In this document: positions 6,988 to 14,249 of the stretch, one piece after another
Layout: each line of letters opens with the position of its first letter
Position numbering within the stretch: position 1 is the first letter of the stretch
Origin: an uncultured Pseudomonadota bacterium
Lineage (GTDB): Bacteria > Pseudomonadota > Gammaproteobacteria > Steroidobacterales > Steroidobacteraceae
Assembly: GCA_903884235.1 (NCBI GenBank)
Contig: CAISEB010000042.1
Coordinates: forward strand, 1-39,737
Length of the DNA: 39,737 nt
Direction: 5' to 3'
Position numbers and translations under genes: made by a program
The notes under the pieces: generated by a model
Told to the model about the DNA's origin: nothing
The model's database searches: none
The model's input: the letters and a program-made list of their open reading frames with translations, nothing else

Positions 6988-7400
6988 TGCAGTTCCTCCA
7001 TCGCCACGACCCAGACTACCGTGCGGCGTTCGGGTGGGAAATGGCGGCACCGGCGTCCGGCCAGCGGCGAGCGCGTTCCCGACGCCACCCATACGGTGCG
7101 CGGCCTCGTGGTTGCGCACCTCGTCGCTGCCTGGGGCTCGCGAACAGGGCTTATGTATCCGGGCGATTCGCCCCCCCCCGCCGCTCGGCCGACCCTCGCG
7201 CATCCCGGTCGATGCGTTCCCAGGCACGCTCGGCGCCGTCGGCCAACGGTCGCGTCGGTCCATGGCCGCCGCTCGCAATCCGCAGGTAGACTTCGAAGGA
7301 GCGGACGCCCGGTGCGCCCCAAGGGCGTTGCTGCGGGCGATGGCCGGCCCGCGTTCGGCGCGGTGCGCCTCGATCTCGTGGATTCAGTCTCGGGGACACC
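6988..7400. other. 413-bp divergent intergenic region with a 9-C tract
   Basis: This lies between the leftward dioxygenase-like gene and the rightward VOC gene. Open frames cross it in several phases, but all are arginine/proline/glycine-rich translations typical of high-GC noise. A run of nine C residues at 7171-7179 is a likely slippage site. A degraded coding remnant cannot be excluded, but I cannot identify one. Confidence 0.4.
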
Positions 7401-7793
7401 ATGATTGATCACACTGGCCTCCAGGTTCGCGATCCAGTCGCCAGCGGCCGCTTCTACGATCGCGCCCTCGCACCGCTCGGCTACAGGATGCTGATCCAGG
7501 TCCCCCTGGAACACGCCGGCGGCGTTGCCCTTGGCTACGGGTTTCCTCCGAGGCCGGATTTCTGGGTCAGCGCCGGGACGCCGAACGAACCGAGGCTACC
7601 CGTCGCGTTCCGCGCCGAGACTCACCAGCAGGTGGACGAGTTCTACCGCGCCGCGATTGCTGCCGGCGGCAGGGACCATGGCGGCCCGGGACCGCGACCG
7701 CACTACCACGAGCACTATTACGGCGCGTTCGTGCTGGATCCGGACAGCCACAACATCGAAGCCGTCTGCCATGCAGCGGGGTGCTCGCCGTGA
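7401..7793 (+). CDS. VOC-superfamily (glyoxalase/bleomycin-resistance-like) protein
   Basis: This 130-residue protein is a single vicinal-oxygen-chelate domain: MIDHTGLQVRDPVASGRFYDRALAPLGYR at the start (H4 a probable metal ligand), and the closing strand FVLDPDSHNIEAVCH, whose Glu at about 124 is the second likely ligand. VOC proteins include lactoylglutathione lyases, dioxygenases and antibiotic-binding proteins; this one falls in a common uncharacterised subgroup. It is followed at 7957 by a small EthD-type protein on the same strand, and a dioxygenase-like gene is divergent from it, so the three may belong to one small catabolic or detoxification set. GGGGA lies about 5 bp before the ATG. 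Confidence 0.88.
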   Translation: MIDHTGLQVRDPVASGRFYDRALAPLGYRMLIQVPLEHAGGVALGYGFPPRPDFWVSAGTPNEPRLPVAFRAETHQQVDEFYRAAIAAGGRDHGGPGPRPHYHEHYYGAFVLDPDSHNIEAVCHAAGCSP

Positions 7794-7956
7794 TGGCCGT
7801 GATGCTGGGGGCACGACGACCGCGAACTGATCGGATGTCCGTCCCGGCCGGCCGAGTCCCGAGATCAGGACGAGGGACGGGACGCGGCGGTTGATGTCGA
7901 GACCCGTTGCACCACTGCCGGCCTCGTGACGCTAACGTACCGTTGCAGGAGTCCTC

Positions 7957-8295
7957 ATGATCAAGCTCATCGTGGTGATCAAGCGAAGCGCAGCGATGTC
8001 GCCAGCGCAGTTCCACGCATACTGGCGCACCGAGCATGCCCGCAAGGTGCGTTCCATCCCGGCGTGCGCGAAATACATCCGTCGCTACGTCCAGGCTCAT
8101 ACGCTCGAGGCGGAGTACGCGACGTCCGATCCGGCCTATGACGGCACCGCCGAGCTCTGGTTTGACTCGGTGAAGGACAAGGACGCGTTCTTCTCGGACC
8201 CCGATTACCTTGCCATCGTCGCACCCGATGAGCGCGTATTCGCTGACATGGACCAGACTCGCTTCCTACTCTGTCGTGAGGAGCAGATCATCTAG
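7957..8295 (+). CDS. EthD-domain dimeric alpha-beta barrel protein
   Basis: This 112-residue protein has the EthD signature: IKLIVVIKRSAAMSPAQFHAYWRTEHA at the start and a FFSDPDYLAIVAPDERVFAD stretch near residues 75-95. EthD was first seen in an ethyl tert-butyl ether degradation cluster, and relatives act as small dimeric barrels in ring or polyketide chemistry; the biochemical role is usually unknown. A good ribosome-binding site (AGGAG, 6 bp before ATG) supports the start. It lies 163 bp after the VOC gene on the same strand and 107 bp before a DUF4386 membrane protein gene, so it may be separately expressed. Length is normal for the family. Confidence 0.87.
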   Translation: MIKLIVVIKRSAAMSPAQFHAYWRTEHARKVRSIPACAKYIRRYVQAHTLEAEYATSDPAYDGTAELWFDSVKDKDAFFSDPDYLAIVAPDERVFADMDQTRFLLCREEQII

Positions 8296-8402
8296 GCTCG
8301 CGCTGCCGGCAACCGAGTCGGGATGCGCGGGGCGCCGGTTCGCCCGAGGCGGACGCGCCCTCCGTGACTGAACTGCTCGACCCACCAGGCGGGGGATGCA
8401 CC

Positions 8403-9137
8403 ATGACGGATGACGGTCGCCCGTTCTCGCCCCAGCGGTACGCACGCGCGTGCGGTGCGCTCTACCTCGTGATCATCGTGACCGCGTTGGTCGCCGAGGT
8501 GGTCGTGCGCGGCGGGCTCGTCGTTTCCGGCAACGCGGCCGCAACCGCGGCCAATATTATGGGCTCGCCAACCCTGTTCCGGCTCGGTGTCGCGTCCGAC
8601 CTGCTCAATTGCGTGCTGGATGTCGCAGTGGCGATGATCCTGTACGCACTGCTACGGCCGGTCGATCGGAACCTGGCCCTGCTCGCCGCGTTCCTGCGGA
8701 TCGTCGCCGATGCGATCCTCGCGATCACCAGCGTGTTCCAGCTGGCCTCGATCGTGATGCTCGGCGGTGCCGACTACCTGCGCGTGTTCGAGCCCAAGCA
8801 GTTGCAATCGCTCGCCTATCTGTCGCTGGACCTGCACGGCAAGGGCTACGGGATCAGCCTCATCTTCTTCGGCCTCGGTTGCGAGATCCTGGGCTACCTG
8901 GTCTACCGATCCGGCTTCTTGCCCCGGTTCATCGGCGTCCTGCTGGGCATCGCCGGCGCGGGCTACCTGTTCAACAGCTTCGCCGGCATCATCTCGCCCC
9001 CGCTCGCCGCGAGCGCCTTTCCGTGGACGCTGCTCCCGGGCTTCGTTGCGGAACTCGTGCTGAGCCTCTGGCTCCTGGTGAAAGGCGTCGACACGACCAC
9101 GTGGGGCCGGACGGGCGCTCGCATCACGGATAGCTGA
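8403..9137 (+). CDS. DUF4386 family membrane protein
   Basis: This 244-residue integral membrane protein fits DUF4386: an N-terminal YARACGALYLVIIVTALVAE helix, a region with VASDLLNCVLDVAVAMILYALL, LRIVADAILAITSV, then a GYGISLIFFGLGCEILGYLVY helix and two C-terminal helices, about six or seven membrane segments in all. The function of the family is unknown. I prefer the ATG at 8403, preceded by GGCGGGGG; a GTG at 8364 would add 13 residues. The 3' end overlaps the convergent lipoprotein gene by 14 bp. It is probably unrelated in pathway to the preceding EthD gene. Confidence 0.87.
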   Translation: MTDDGRPFSPQRYARACGALYLVIIVTALVAEVVVRGGLVVSGNAAATAANIMGSPTLFRLGVASDLLNCVLDVAVAMILYALLRPVDRNLALLAAFLRIVADAILAITSVFQLASIVMLGGADYLRVFEPKQLQSLAYLSLDLHGKGYGISLIFFGLGCEILGYLVYRSGFLPRFIGVLLGIAGAGYLFNSFAGIISPPLAASAFPWTLLPGFVAELVLSLWLLVKGVDTTTWGRTGARITDS

Positions 9138-9600
9138 CGCGGCTGCCCTCGAGTGCAGCGGGAGTGGCGGGTGCGTCGGCCGGGTTCCCGCTCGCATCGT
9201 AGGAGTGCGCCACTTCCGTGCCGGCGTACGTATCGCCGGTCACGTGGATGTCGAAGGAGATCTCGAGGCGGCCGGTGAACCGACGCGTCGCGCGATCGGC
9301 GAGGATCTCCACCCATTTGCCCTTCACCCGATCGCCATCCGCGACCCAGACACCCTTGCCATCGCTGTCGCTGCCATGCGGGTCGCCCGCATCGGGGTTC
9401 GCCTGCTGCATCGTGCCATCGCCGTTGAACACGTACAGGTGGACCGGAAACGGGGCATTGGGATCCTTGACGAGCCAGGTCCCGACGATGGGATTGGTAC
9501 GGGGCGTCCGGTCGTGGTGGTGGCGACATCCGGCGATCGCGATCGCGGCGCAGGCCAGGACTACGACCCCCGTCGCGCGGAACATTCCCGGCCGCGTCAT
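9124..9600 (-). CDS. Putative lipoprotein of unknown function
   Basis: This 158-residue protein starts with a lipoprotein signal peptide: VVVLACAAIAIAGC ends in a lipobox with Cys at about residue 25, followed by a charged RHHHDRT linker. The mature part (NPIVGTWLVKDPNAPFP, YVFNGDGTMQQANPDAGD, GVWVADGDRVKGKWVEI, FDIHVTGDTYAGTE) has the repeated beta-strand character of a lipocalin-like or calycin fold. Its ATG overlaps the stop of the RDD/pilin gene in an ATGA junction, so the two are translationally coupled. It is probably on the periplasmic face of the inner or outer membrane. An ATG 9 bp upstream (9609) is an alternative start. Confidence 0.82.
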   Translation of the reverse strand: MTRPGMFRATGVVVLACAAIAIAGCRHHHDRTPRTNPIVGTWLVKDPNAPFPVHLYVFNGDGTMQQANPDAGDPHGSDSDGKGVWVADGDRVKGKWVEILADRATRRFTGRLEISFDIHVTGDTYAGTEVAHSYDASGNPADAPATPAALEGSRVSYP

Positions 9601-10607
9601 CCGCGGCATTCCGTCGGCAGCCACTTTCTCGGGAGCGTCGTGTACTGCATAGGATTCGGGAACGCGGGCTCGTAGCCCGCCGGGACCGGCGCAAAGGCAC
9701 AGACCCAGACGACGTGGCGCTCCGAATCGATCGCAGGCATCAGCACAAGGTCCTTGCCGAGCAGCTGTCTGTTCGCCTGTCCGCCATAGGTGATGACGAT
9801 CGCACCGCTCAGCACCTGCAGGCGCGCGACGTACTTGCCCGAGACCGGCGCGAGCCGGAGCGATTCGCTCGACAGCTGCGCCCACTGTGCGGCCTTCGGC
9901 ACCGCGTCGGTGACGGCCGCCTTGGCCGGGCCCGCGAGCACGAGGCCCTCGACGACCTGCGCGCGCAGCGTGTAGTCCTGGTACGCCGGGATCGCGATCG
10001 CCGCGAGGATCCCGAGGATCGCGACGCCGAAGAAACCGACGCCGAGAATGACGGCGGCGACGACCCATCCGGAATCCCGGCTCGTCCGCGGGCTCCCGAC
10101 CATGTGCTCCGGCGTCGCCGACTTCACGAGGACGAGCGTGCCGGCCACCTTGTCGTGCAGGGTCTGGTGGCGTTCCGTCATGAAGTACATCAGGTAGCCG
10201 AGGCCCATCGTGAAGCCCGACAGCATCATCGCGAACAGGCGCCCGGTCGCGTGCCAGAAGTCGATCGGGCGACCCGCCTCGTCGGTGACCTTGATGTCGA
10301 GCGCGATCTTGCCGAGCGTGCCCTGGTGGCGCGAACTCACCAGCAGCGCGTGATAGAGCCAGGCACCCACGAAGATCAACGGCAGCAGCAGGAACGCACC
10401 TGCGCTGCGGCCGATCGCCACGACGAGGAACCACGGCAAGATGACCGCGAAGGCGACGATGAAGTAGTCGATCAGGTACGCCGCGAGCCGCCTCGGCGCG
10501 CTGGCGTACGGCGACGGCTGCCCCGGCATCGCGCCCATCGGCGCACCGCACCTGGCGCAGAACACGGCGTTGCCCGACGCCTCGGTACCGCAACTCCTGC
10601 AGAACAT
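9597..10607 (-). CDS. Zinc-ribbon/RDD membrane protein fused to a type IV pilin-like domain
   Basis: This 336-residue protein has three parts. Residues 1-23 form a zinc ribbon (MFCRSCGTEA, then VFCARCG; four Cys in two CxxC pairs). About 35-165 is an RDD domain with membrane helices (RRLAAYLIDYFIVAFAV, LGKIALDIKVTDEAG, LHDKVAGTLVLVKS). About 195-336 resembles a type IVa pilin without its leader: the helix GILAAIAIPAYQDYTLRAQV, then EGLVLAGPAKAAVTDAV, GAIVITYGGQANRQL, and a C-terminal VWVCA with KWLPTEC that would form the pilin disulfide loop. GGGAGG 6 bp before the ATG at 10607 fixes the start. It overlaps the downstream lipoprotein gene by 4 bp. RDD proteins are poorly understood, with transport or ion roles suggested. 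No prepilin peptidase site precedes the pilin part, so assembly into a pilus is unlikely. Confidence 0.85.
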   Translation of the reverse strand: MFCRSCGTEASGNAVFCARCGAPMGAMPGQPSPYASAPRRLAAYLIDYFIVAFAVILPWFLVVAIGRSAGAFLLLPLIFVGAWLYHALLVSSRHQGTLGKIALDIKVTDEAGRPIDFWHATGRLFAMMLSGFTMGLGYLMYFMTERHQTLHDKVAGTLVLVKSATPEHMVGSPRTSRDSGWVVAAVILGVGFFGVAILGILAAIAIPAYQDYTLRAQVVEGLVLAGPAKAAVTDAVPKAAQWAQLSSESLRLAPVSGKYVARLQVLSGAIVITYGGQANRQLLGKDLVLMPAIDSERHVVWVCAFAPVPAGYEPAFPNPMQYTTLPRKWLPTECRG

Positions 10608-10835
10608 TGCACCCTCCCTGGCGAACGCGCGGACTGGGGGACCGGCCGGGTGGCCGCGACCCGGGCGGCACTGAACCGGGCGGCCTGCAATGGACTCTGT
10701 GTCGATCGCCGGCACGAGTCAACCGGCCACGCGCCGCTTGGTATCATGGCGTCTCCCGCCCGACCGCCATCCCGTTCCCGACCGACGCCCGGCGCACCGT
10801 CCTGCGCGAGCGACCCACCGAGCGCAAGGACATCC

Positions 10836-13055
10836 GTGCCCGACGTCCCCCTCCAGAGCCGCGCAGCAACCCTCGCCGTGCGCCGGCCCCGCGCGCTTGC
10901 CGCGCTCTGCGTGATCCTCGCCGCCGGCACCCCTGACGCCGCGGTCGCCGTCGACGGACCGGCCACGGCGCCCGCGCCCGCGCCCGCGCCGACCGTTCAG
11001 TCCGTCGTCGTCACCGCGCGCAAGCTCGCGGTCGAGACGCTGATCGATCGCAAGGTCTATTCGATCGAGGCGGACGTGCAGAGCGCCTTCGGTACCGCCA
11101 GCGACGTCCTGACCGCGATCCCCTCGGTCGACGTCGACACCGACGGCGTCGTCTCGCTGCGCGGCGACAGCAACGTGCTGATCCTCGTCGACGGCAAGCC
11201 GTCGCCGCTGTTCTCGGGTCCGAATGCCGGCGAGAACCTGGAGTCGTTCCCGGCGAAGGACATCGAGCGCATCGAGGTCATCACCAATCCCCCGGCCCAG
11301 TTCAAGGCCGACGGCACCGCCGGCGTCATCAACATCATCACGCGCAAGAAGCACGAGGACGGCACCGCGGGGTCGGTGCAGGCGAGCCTCGGCAGCAGCG
11401 GGCGCTCGCTCGTCGGCAGCAACGTCGCGTACAAGTCCGGAGCGCTGTCGCTGGGGCTCAACGCGACCTACCGCCAGGACTACAAGGACCGCACCACCCA
11501 CTCGGATCTCGTGTCGCTGGACCCGGCGAGCGGCCTGCCGGTCGACCACGCGAGCACGCTCCACGAGCGCGTGCGACGCGCGAACCCGCCGGTGGACCTG
11601 ACGGCCAGCTACGCGTTCAACGACCGCCAGACGCTCACCGCCTCGCTCAGCCGCACCGGTCGCGCCGGACATCGCACGTACACCGAGGAGAACGACGCGC
11701 TCGCCGCGGACGGCAGCCTGCTCGGCTCGGCGCTGCGCCTGAGCGACGGCCATGACCGCGAGGTCAACGTCGACTCGGAACTCGGGTTCACCCAGGTGCT
11801 CTCGCGGCCAGGCGAGACGCTCGAGCTCTCGCTGCACCGGAGCGCTTCCACCGAGACGGAGCACTACGACTACACCAACCTGCAGCTCCTGCCGGCCGCG
11901 CCGACGACGTACAGCAACCTCGGCTTCCACGACGAGCATGACGTGACCGAAGGTGGGGCCGACTACGTGCTGCCGCTGGGAAAGGGGCGCACGCTGAAGG
12001 CGGGGGGCTCGTTCGAGCAGGACGACTTCCTCTACCGCTCGGCGGGCTACGATGTCGATCCGGCGAGCGGCGGCCAGGTCGAGAATCCCCTGCTGCACGA
12101 CGACTTCAGCTACTGGCGCCAGATCGCCGCGCTGTATGCGACGCTGCAGGCGACCCACGGGGCGTGGAGCTGGCTTGGCGGGCTGCGCGCCGAGTACGCG
12201 CGTACCGAGGGCCGCCAGCTGACGCAGGGCGCCGCGACGGCGACGCATGCGCTCGAGCTCTTTCCCAGCCTGCACCTCGAGCGCAACCTGTCGGAGCACT
12301 CGACGTTCAGCATCAGCGCGAGCCGGCGCGTGACCCGGCCCGATCCCGACGCGCTCGATCCGTATGTCGACCAGGAATTCACGCCGAACCTGCGTGCCGG
12401 CAACCCGGACCTGAAGCCGCAGTACACGAGGTCCTTCGAGGTCGGCTACGGGTACGAGGGCGGCGCTTGGACAAGCTCGGTGGCGGGCTACTATCGCCAG
12501 AACCGCGATAGTGCGACCGAAGTGACCCGCGACCTCGGCGGCGGCGTCACGCTGCAGACGCGCACCAACCTGCCGCGCAACGACTCGGCGGGCGTCGAGT
12601 TCACCGCGTCCGGGCACCTGCTGCCGCGGCTCGCGTACAGTGCGAGCGGCAACGCGTTCTACTCCGAGATCGACGCGACCGCGCTCGGCACGCCGGGACT
12701 GAGGACCACCGCCGGCCTGAACGGCAAGCTGAAGCTCGACTGGCGCGCGACCGCGACGGACTCCGCCCAGCTCACGATCAATCGCAACGACCGCCGGCTG
12801 ACGCCGCAGGGGTACATCGGCGCGGTCAACGTCGTGAACCTCGGCCTGCGCCATCAGCTCCGGCCGACCCTGACCGCCGTCGCGACGCTCTCGGACGTCT
12901 TCAACACCCAGCGCTTCGAACGCTGGTCGACCACGCCGACGTTCAGCTCGCACGCGCTGCGCACCTGGCGCGGCCGGGTGCTGTGGTTCGGGCTCGTGCA
13001 GGCCTTCGGGTCCTCGAAGAAGGACAAGCCTCCCAGCTTCGAGTACGACCCGTAG
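10836..13055 (+). CDS. TonB-dependent outer-membrane receptor
   Basis: This 739-residue receptor has a signal peptide (ALAALCVILAAGTPDAAVA, cleavage after AVA), a short Ala-Pro linker, and a TonB-box-like VQSVVVTARKL. A plug domain covers about 55-165 (SDVLTAIPSVDVD, VSLRGDSNVLILVDGKPSP, IERIEVITNPPAQF, AGVINIITRKK). The rest is a long beta-barrel ending near RGRVLWFGLVQAFG. The barrel matches the OMP_b-brl_3 type better than siderophore receptors, so the substrate (carbohydrate, peptide or metal chelate) is not predictable. GTG at 10836 with AAGGA 6 bp upstream is my preferred start; ATG at 10746 would add 30 unlikely residues. It is divergent from the RDD/pilin gene. Long open frames on the opposite strand are composition artefacts. 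Confidence 0.9.
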   Translation: MPDVPLQSRAATLAVRRPRALAALCVILAAGTPDAAVAVDGPATAPAPAPAPTVQSVVVTARKLAVETLIDRKVYSIEADVQSAFGTASDVLTAIPSVDVDTDGVVSLRGDSNVLILVDGKPSPLFSGPNAGENLESFPAKDIERIEVITNPPAQFKADGTAGVINIITRKKHEDGTAGSVQASLGSSGRSLVGSNVAYKSGALSLGLNATYRQDYKDRTTHSDLVSLDPASGLPVDHASTLHERVRRANPPVDLTASYAFNDRQTLTASLSRTGRAGHRTYTEENDALAADGSLLGSALRLSDGHDREVNVDSELGFTQVLSRPGETLELSLHRSASTETEHYDYTNLQLLPAAPTTYSNLGFHDEHDVTEGGADYVLPLGKGRTLKAGGSFEQDDFLYRSAGYDVDPASGGQVENPLLHDDFSYWRQIAALYATLQATHGAWSWLGGLRAEYARTEGRQLTQGAATATHALELFPSLHLERNLSEHSTFSISASRRVTRPDPDALDPYVDQEFTPNLRAGNPDLKPQYTRSFEVGYGYEGGAWTSSVAGYYRQNRDSATEVTRDLGGGVTLQTRTNLPRNDSAGVEFTASGHLLPRLAYSASGNAFYSEIDATALGTPGLRTTAGLNGKLKLDWRATATDSAQLTINRNDRRLTPQGYIGAVNVVNLGLRHQLRPTLTAVATLSDVFNTQRFERWSTTPTFSSHALRTWRGRVLWFGLVQAFGSSKKDKPPSFEYDP

Positions 13056-13197
13056 CGCACGGCGCTGCATTCGGGCCCGAACGCACCTGATTTGCGACGA
13101 CCGCGCGGCGCAGACCCGGGTTAACATCCGCGTCCGCGCCGGTGCCGGCGGGTCCCGCCGGGGCCCCCGGGCGGGCCGAGGACCCGGGACCTTCGAG

Positions 13198-13845
13198 ATG
13201 ACCGCCAACCCCACCGCCTCTCCACCGGATCCGCCGCGCGGCCACCTGTACGTGATCGCCGCGCCGTCCGGCACCGGCAAGACCAGCCTCGTCAAGGCGC
13301 TGATGGCGAAGACCCCGTCGCTCGCGTTCTCGGTGTCGCACACGACCCGCCCGCGGCGGGTCAACGAGGTCGAGGGCCGCGACTACCATTTCACCGACAA
13401 GGACGCGTTCCGCCGCATGATCGCGGCGGGCGCGTTCCTCGAGCACGCCGAGGTGTTCGACAACCTGTACGGCACGGGCCGGGCCGGGGTCGAGGACGCC
13501 CTGGCCCGCGGCCAGGACCTGCTGCTGGAGATCGACTGGCAGGGTGCCCGCCAGGTCCGGGAACGCCTGCCCGAGGCGATCGACGTGTTCATCCTGCCGC
13601 CGTCGCGCGCCGTGCTCGAGACGCGGCTGCGCGGCCGCGGCACGGACAGCGAGGCGGTGATCGCCCGCCGGCTGCGGGATTCGGTCACGGAGCTGTCCCA
13701 CTGGCGGGAGTTCCGGTACGCGATCGTCAACGATTCCTTCGACCAGGCGCTCGCCGACCTCGCCCGGATCGTCCAGGGCGACGGGTCGGCCTTCCGGACC
13801 GACCGGCCCGAGCTCGGGCCGTTCGCGGCGCAGCTGCTGGCCTAG
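13198..13845 (+). CDS. gmk: Guanylate kinase
   Basis: Guanylate kinase phosphorylates GMP and dGMP with ATP to give GDP and dGDP in the cytoplasm. The 215-residue sequence shows the P-loop [10 protein letters not shown] at about 22-31, the GMP-binding [10 protein letters not shown] and EGRDYHF motifs (about 45-65), VFDNLYGT, and the lid and adenine-contact segment [18 protein letters not shown]. Length is normal. It begins the conserved order gmk-rpoZ-spoT-ridA-recG, a typical gammaproteobacterial arrangement that couples GTP supply with ppGpp metabolism. The usual upstream partner yicC is not adjacent; a TonB receptor is there instead. Confidence 0.97.
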   Translation: MTANPTASPPDPPRGHLYVIAAPSGTGKTSLVKALMAKTPSLAFSVSHTTRPRRVNEVEGRDYHFTDKDAFRRMIAAGAFLEHAEVFDNLYGTGRAGVEDALARGQDLLLEIDWQGARQVRERLPEAIDVFILPPSRAVLETRLRGRGTDSEAVIARRLRDSVTELSHWREFRYAIVNDSFDQALADLARIVQGDGSAFRTDRPELGPFAAQLLA

Positions 13846-13853
13846 GGCCCAAG

Positions 13854-13916
13854 TGGCCGTCCGGACAGGGATTTGGTATTCTGTCCGACCCTGTACCGAT
13901 TCCGGAACGAGTCCTC
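13854..13916 (+). promoter_or_regulatory. Possible rpoZ promoter region
   Basis: A TATTCT hexamer at 13877-13882 lies 35 bp before the rpoZ ATG, inside an imperfect inverted repeat (GTCCGGACAG at 13859-13868 and CTGTCCGAC at 13881-13889). A matching -35 box is poor. The hairpin could instead act as a weak gmk terminator. The call is tentative. Confidence 0.25.
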
Positions 13917-14210
13917 ATGGCCCGCATCACGATCGAAGACTGTCTGAAGCAGAGCGTCGAGAACCAGTTCGAGCTGGTGCTGGTGGCCGCCAAGCGCGCC
14001 CGCCGCCTCGCCAATGGCGCCGAGGCGCTCGTCGACTGGCAGAACGACAAGCCGACCGTGGTCGCGCTCAGGGAGATCGCCGAGGGCAAGATCGACCGCA
14101 CGCTGCTGCTCGAGGCGGATCCGGAGCCGGCACCGGCCATGATCCCGCAGGAGAATCCGCTCGACCTGCCGTCGGACTTCCGCGCACCGCAGTTCGGCCT
14201 CGGCGACTAA
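13917..14210 (+). CDS. rpoZ: RNA polymerase omega subunit
   Basis: Omega helps fold and hold the beta-prime subunit of RNA polymerase, and in proteobacteria forms part of ppGpp site 1. The 97-residue sequence has the standard beginning [35 protein letters not shown] split across the first helices, and [18 protein letters not shown]. The tail after residue 68 is Pro- and acidic-rich and variable, as usual. It sits 71 bp after gmk and 39 bp before spoT, the classic neighbourhood that places a ppGpp receptor subunit beside the ppGpp synthase/hydrolase. Confidence 0.97.
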   Translation: MARITIEDCLKQSVENQFELVLVAAKRARRLANGAEALVDWQNDKPTVVALREIAEGKIDRTLLLEADPEPAPAMIPQENPLDLPSDFRAPQFGLGD

Positions 14211-14249
14211 GTCCGGAGTTCCCCCGACCCGGAGCCGGCCTCCCCCCCG

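Noticed and set aside
6894-7514. 206-codon minus-strand frame in the gap before the VOC gene
   Set aside because: It is Arg/Pro/Gly-rich noise with no start signal, and overlaps two better-supported genes.
9597-10607. Type IV pilin gene for a pilus
   Set aside because: The pilin-like part has no prepilin peptidase leader and is fused behind an RDD membrane domain, so it is unlikely to be assembled as a pilus subunit.
10719-13364. 881-codon open frame on the minus strand across the TonB receptor and gmk
   Set aside because: It is Arg/Val/Leu-rich without any domain, and lies antisense to two clearly real genes. Long antisense frames are expected at this GC content.
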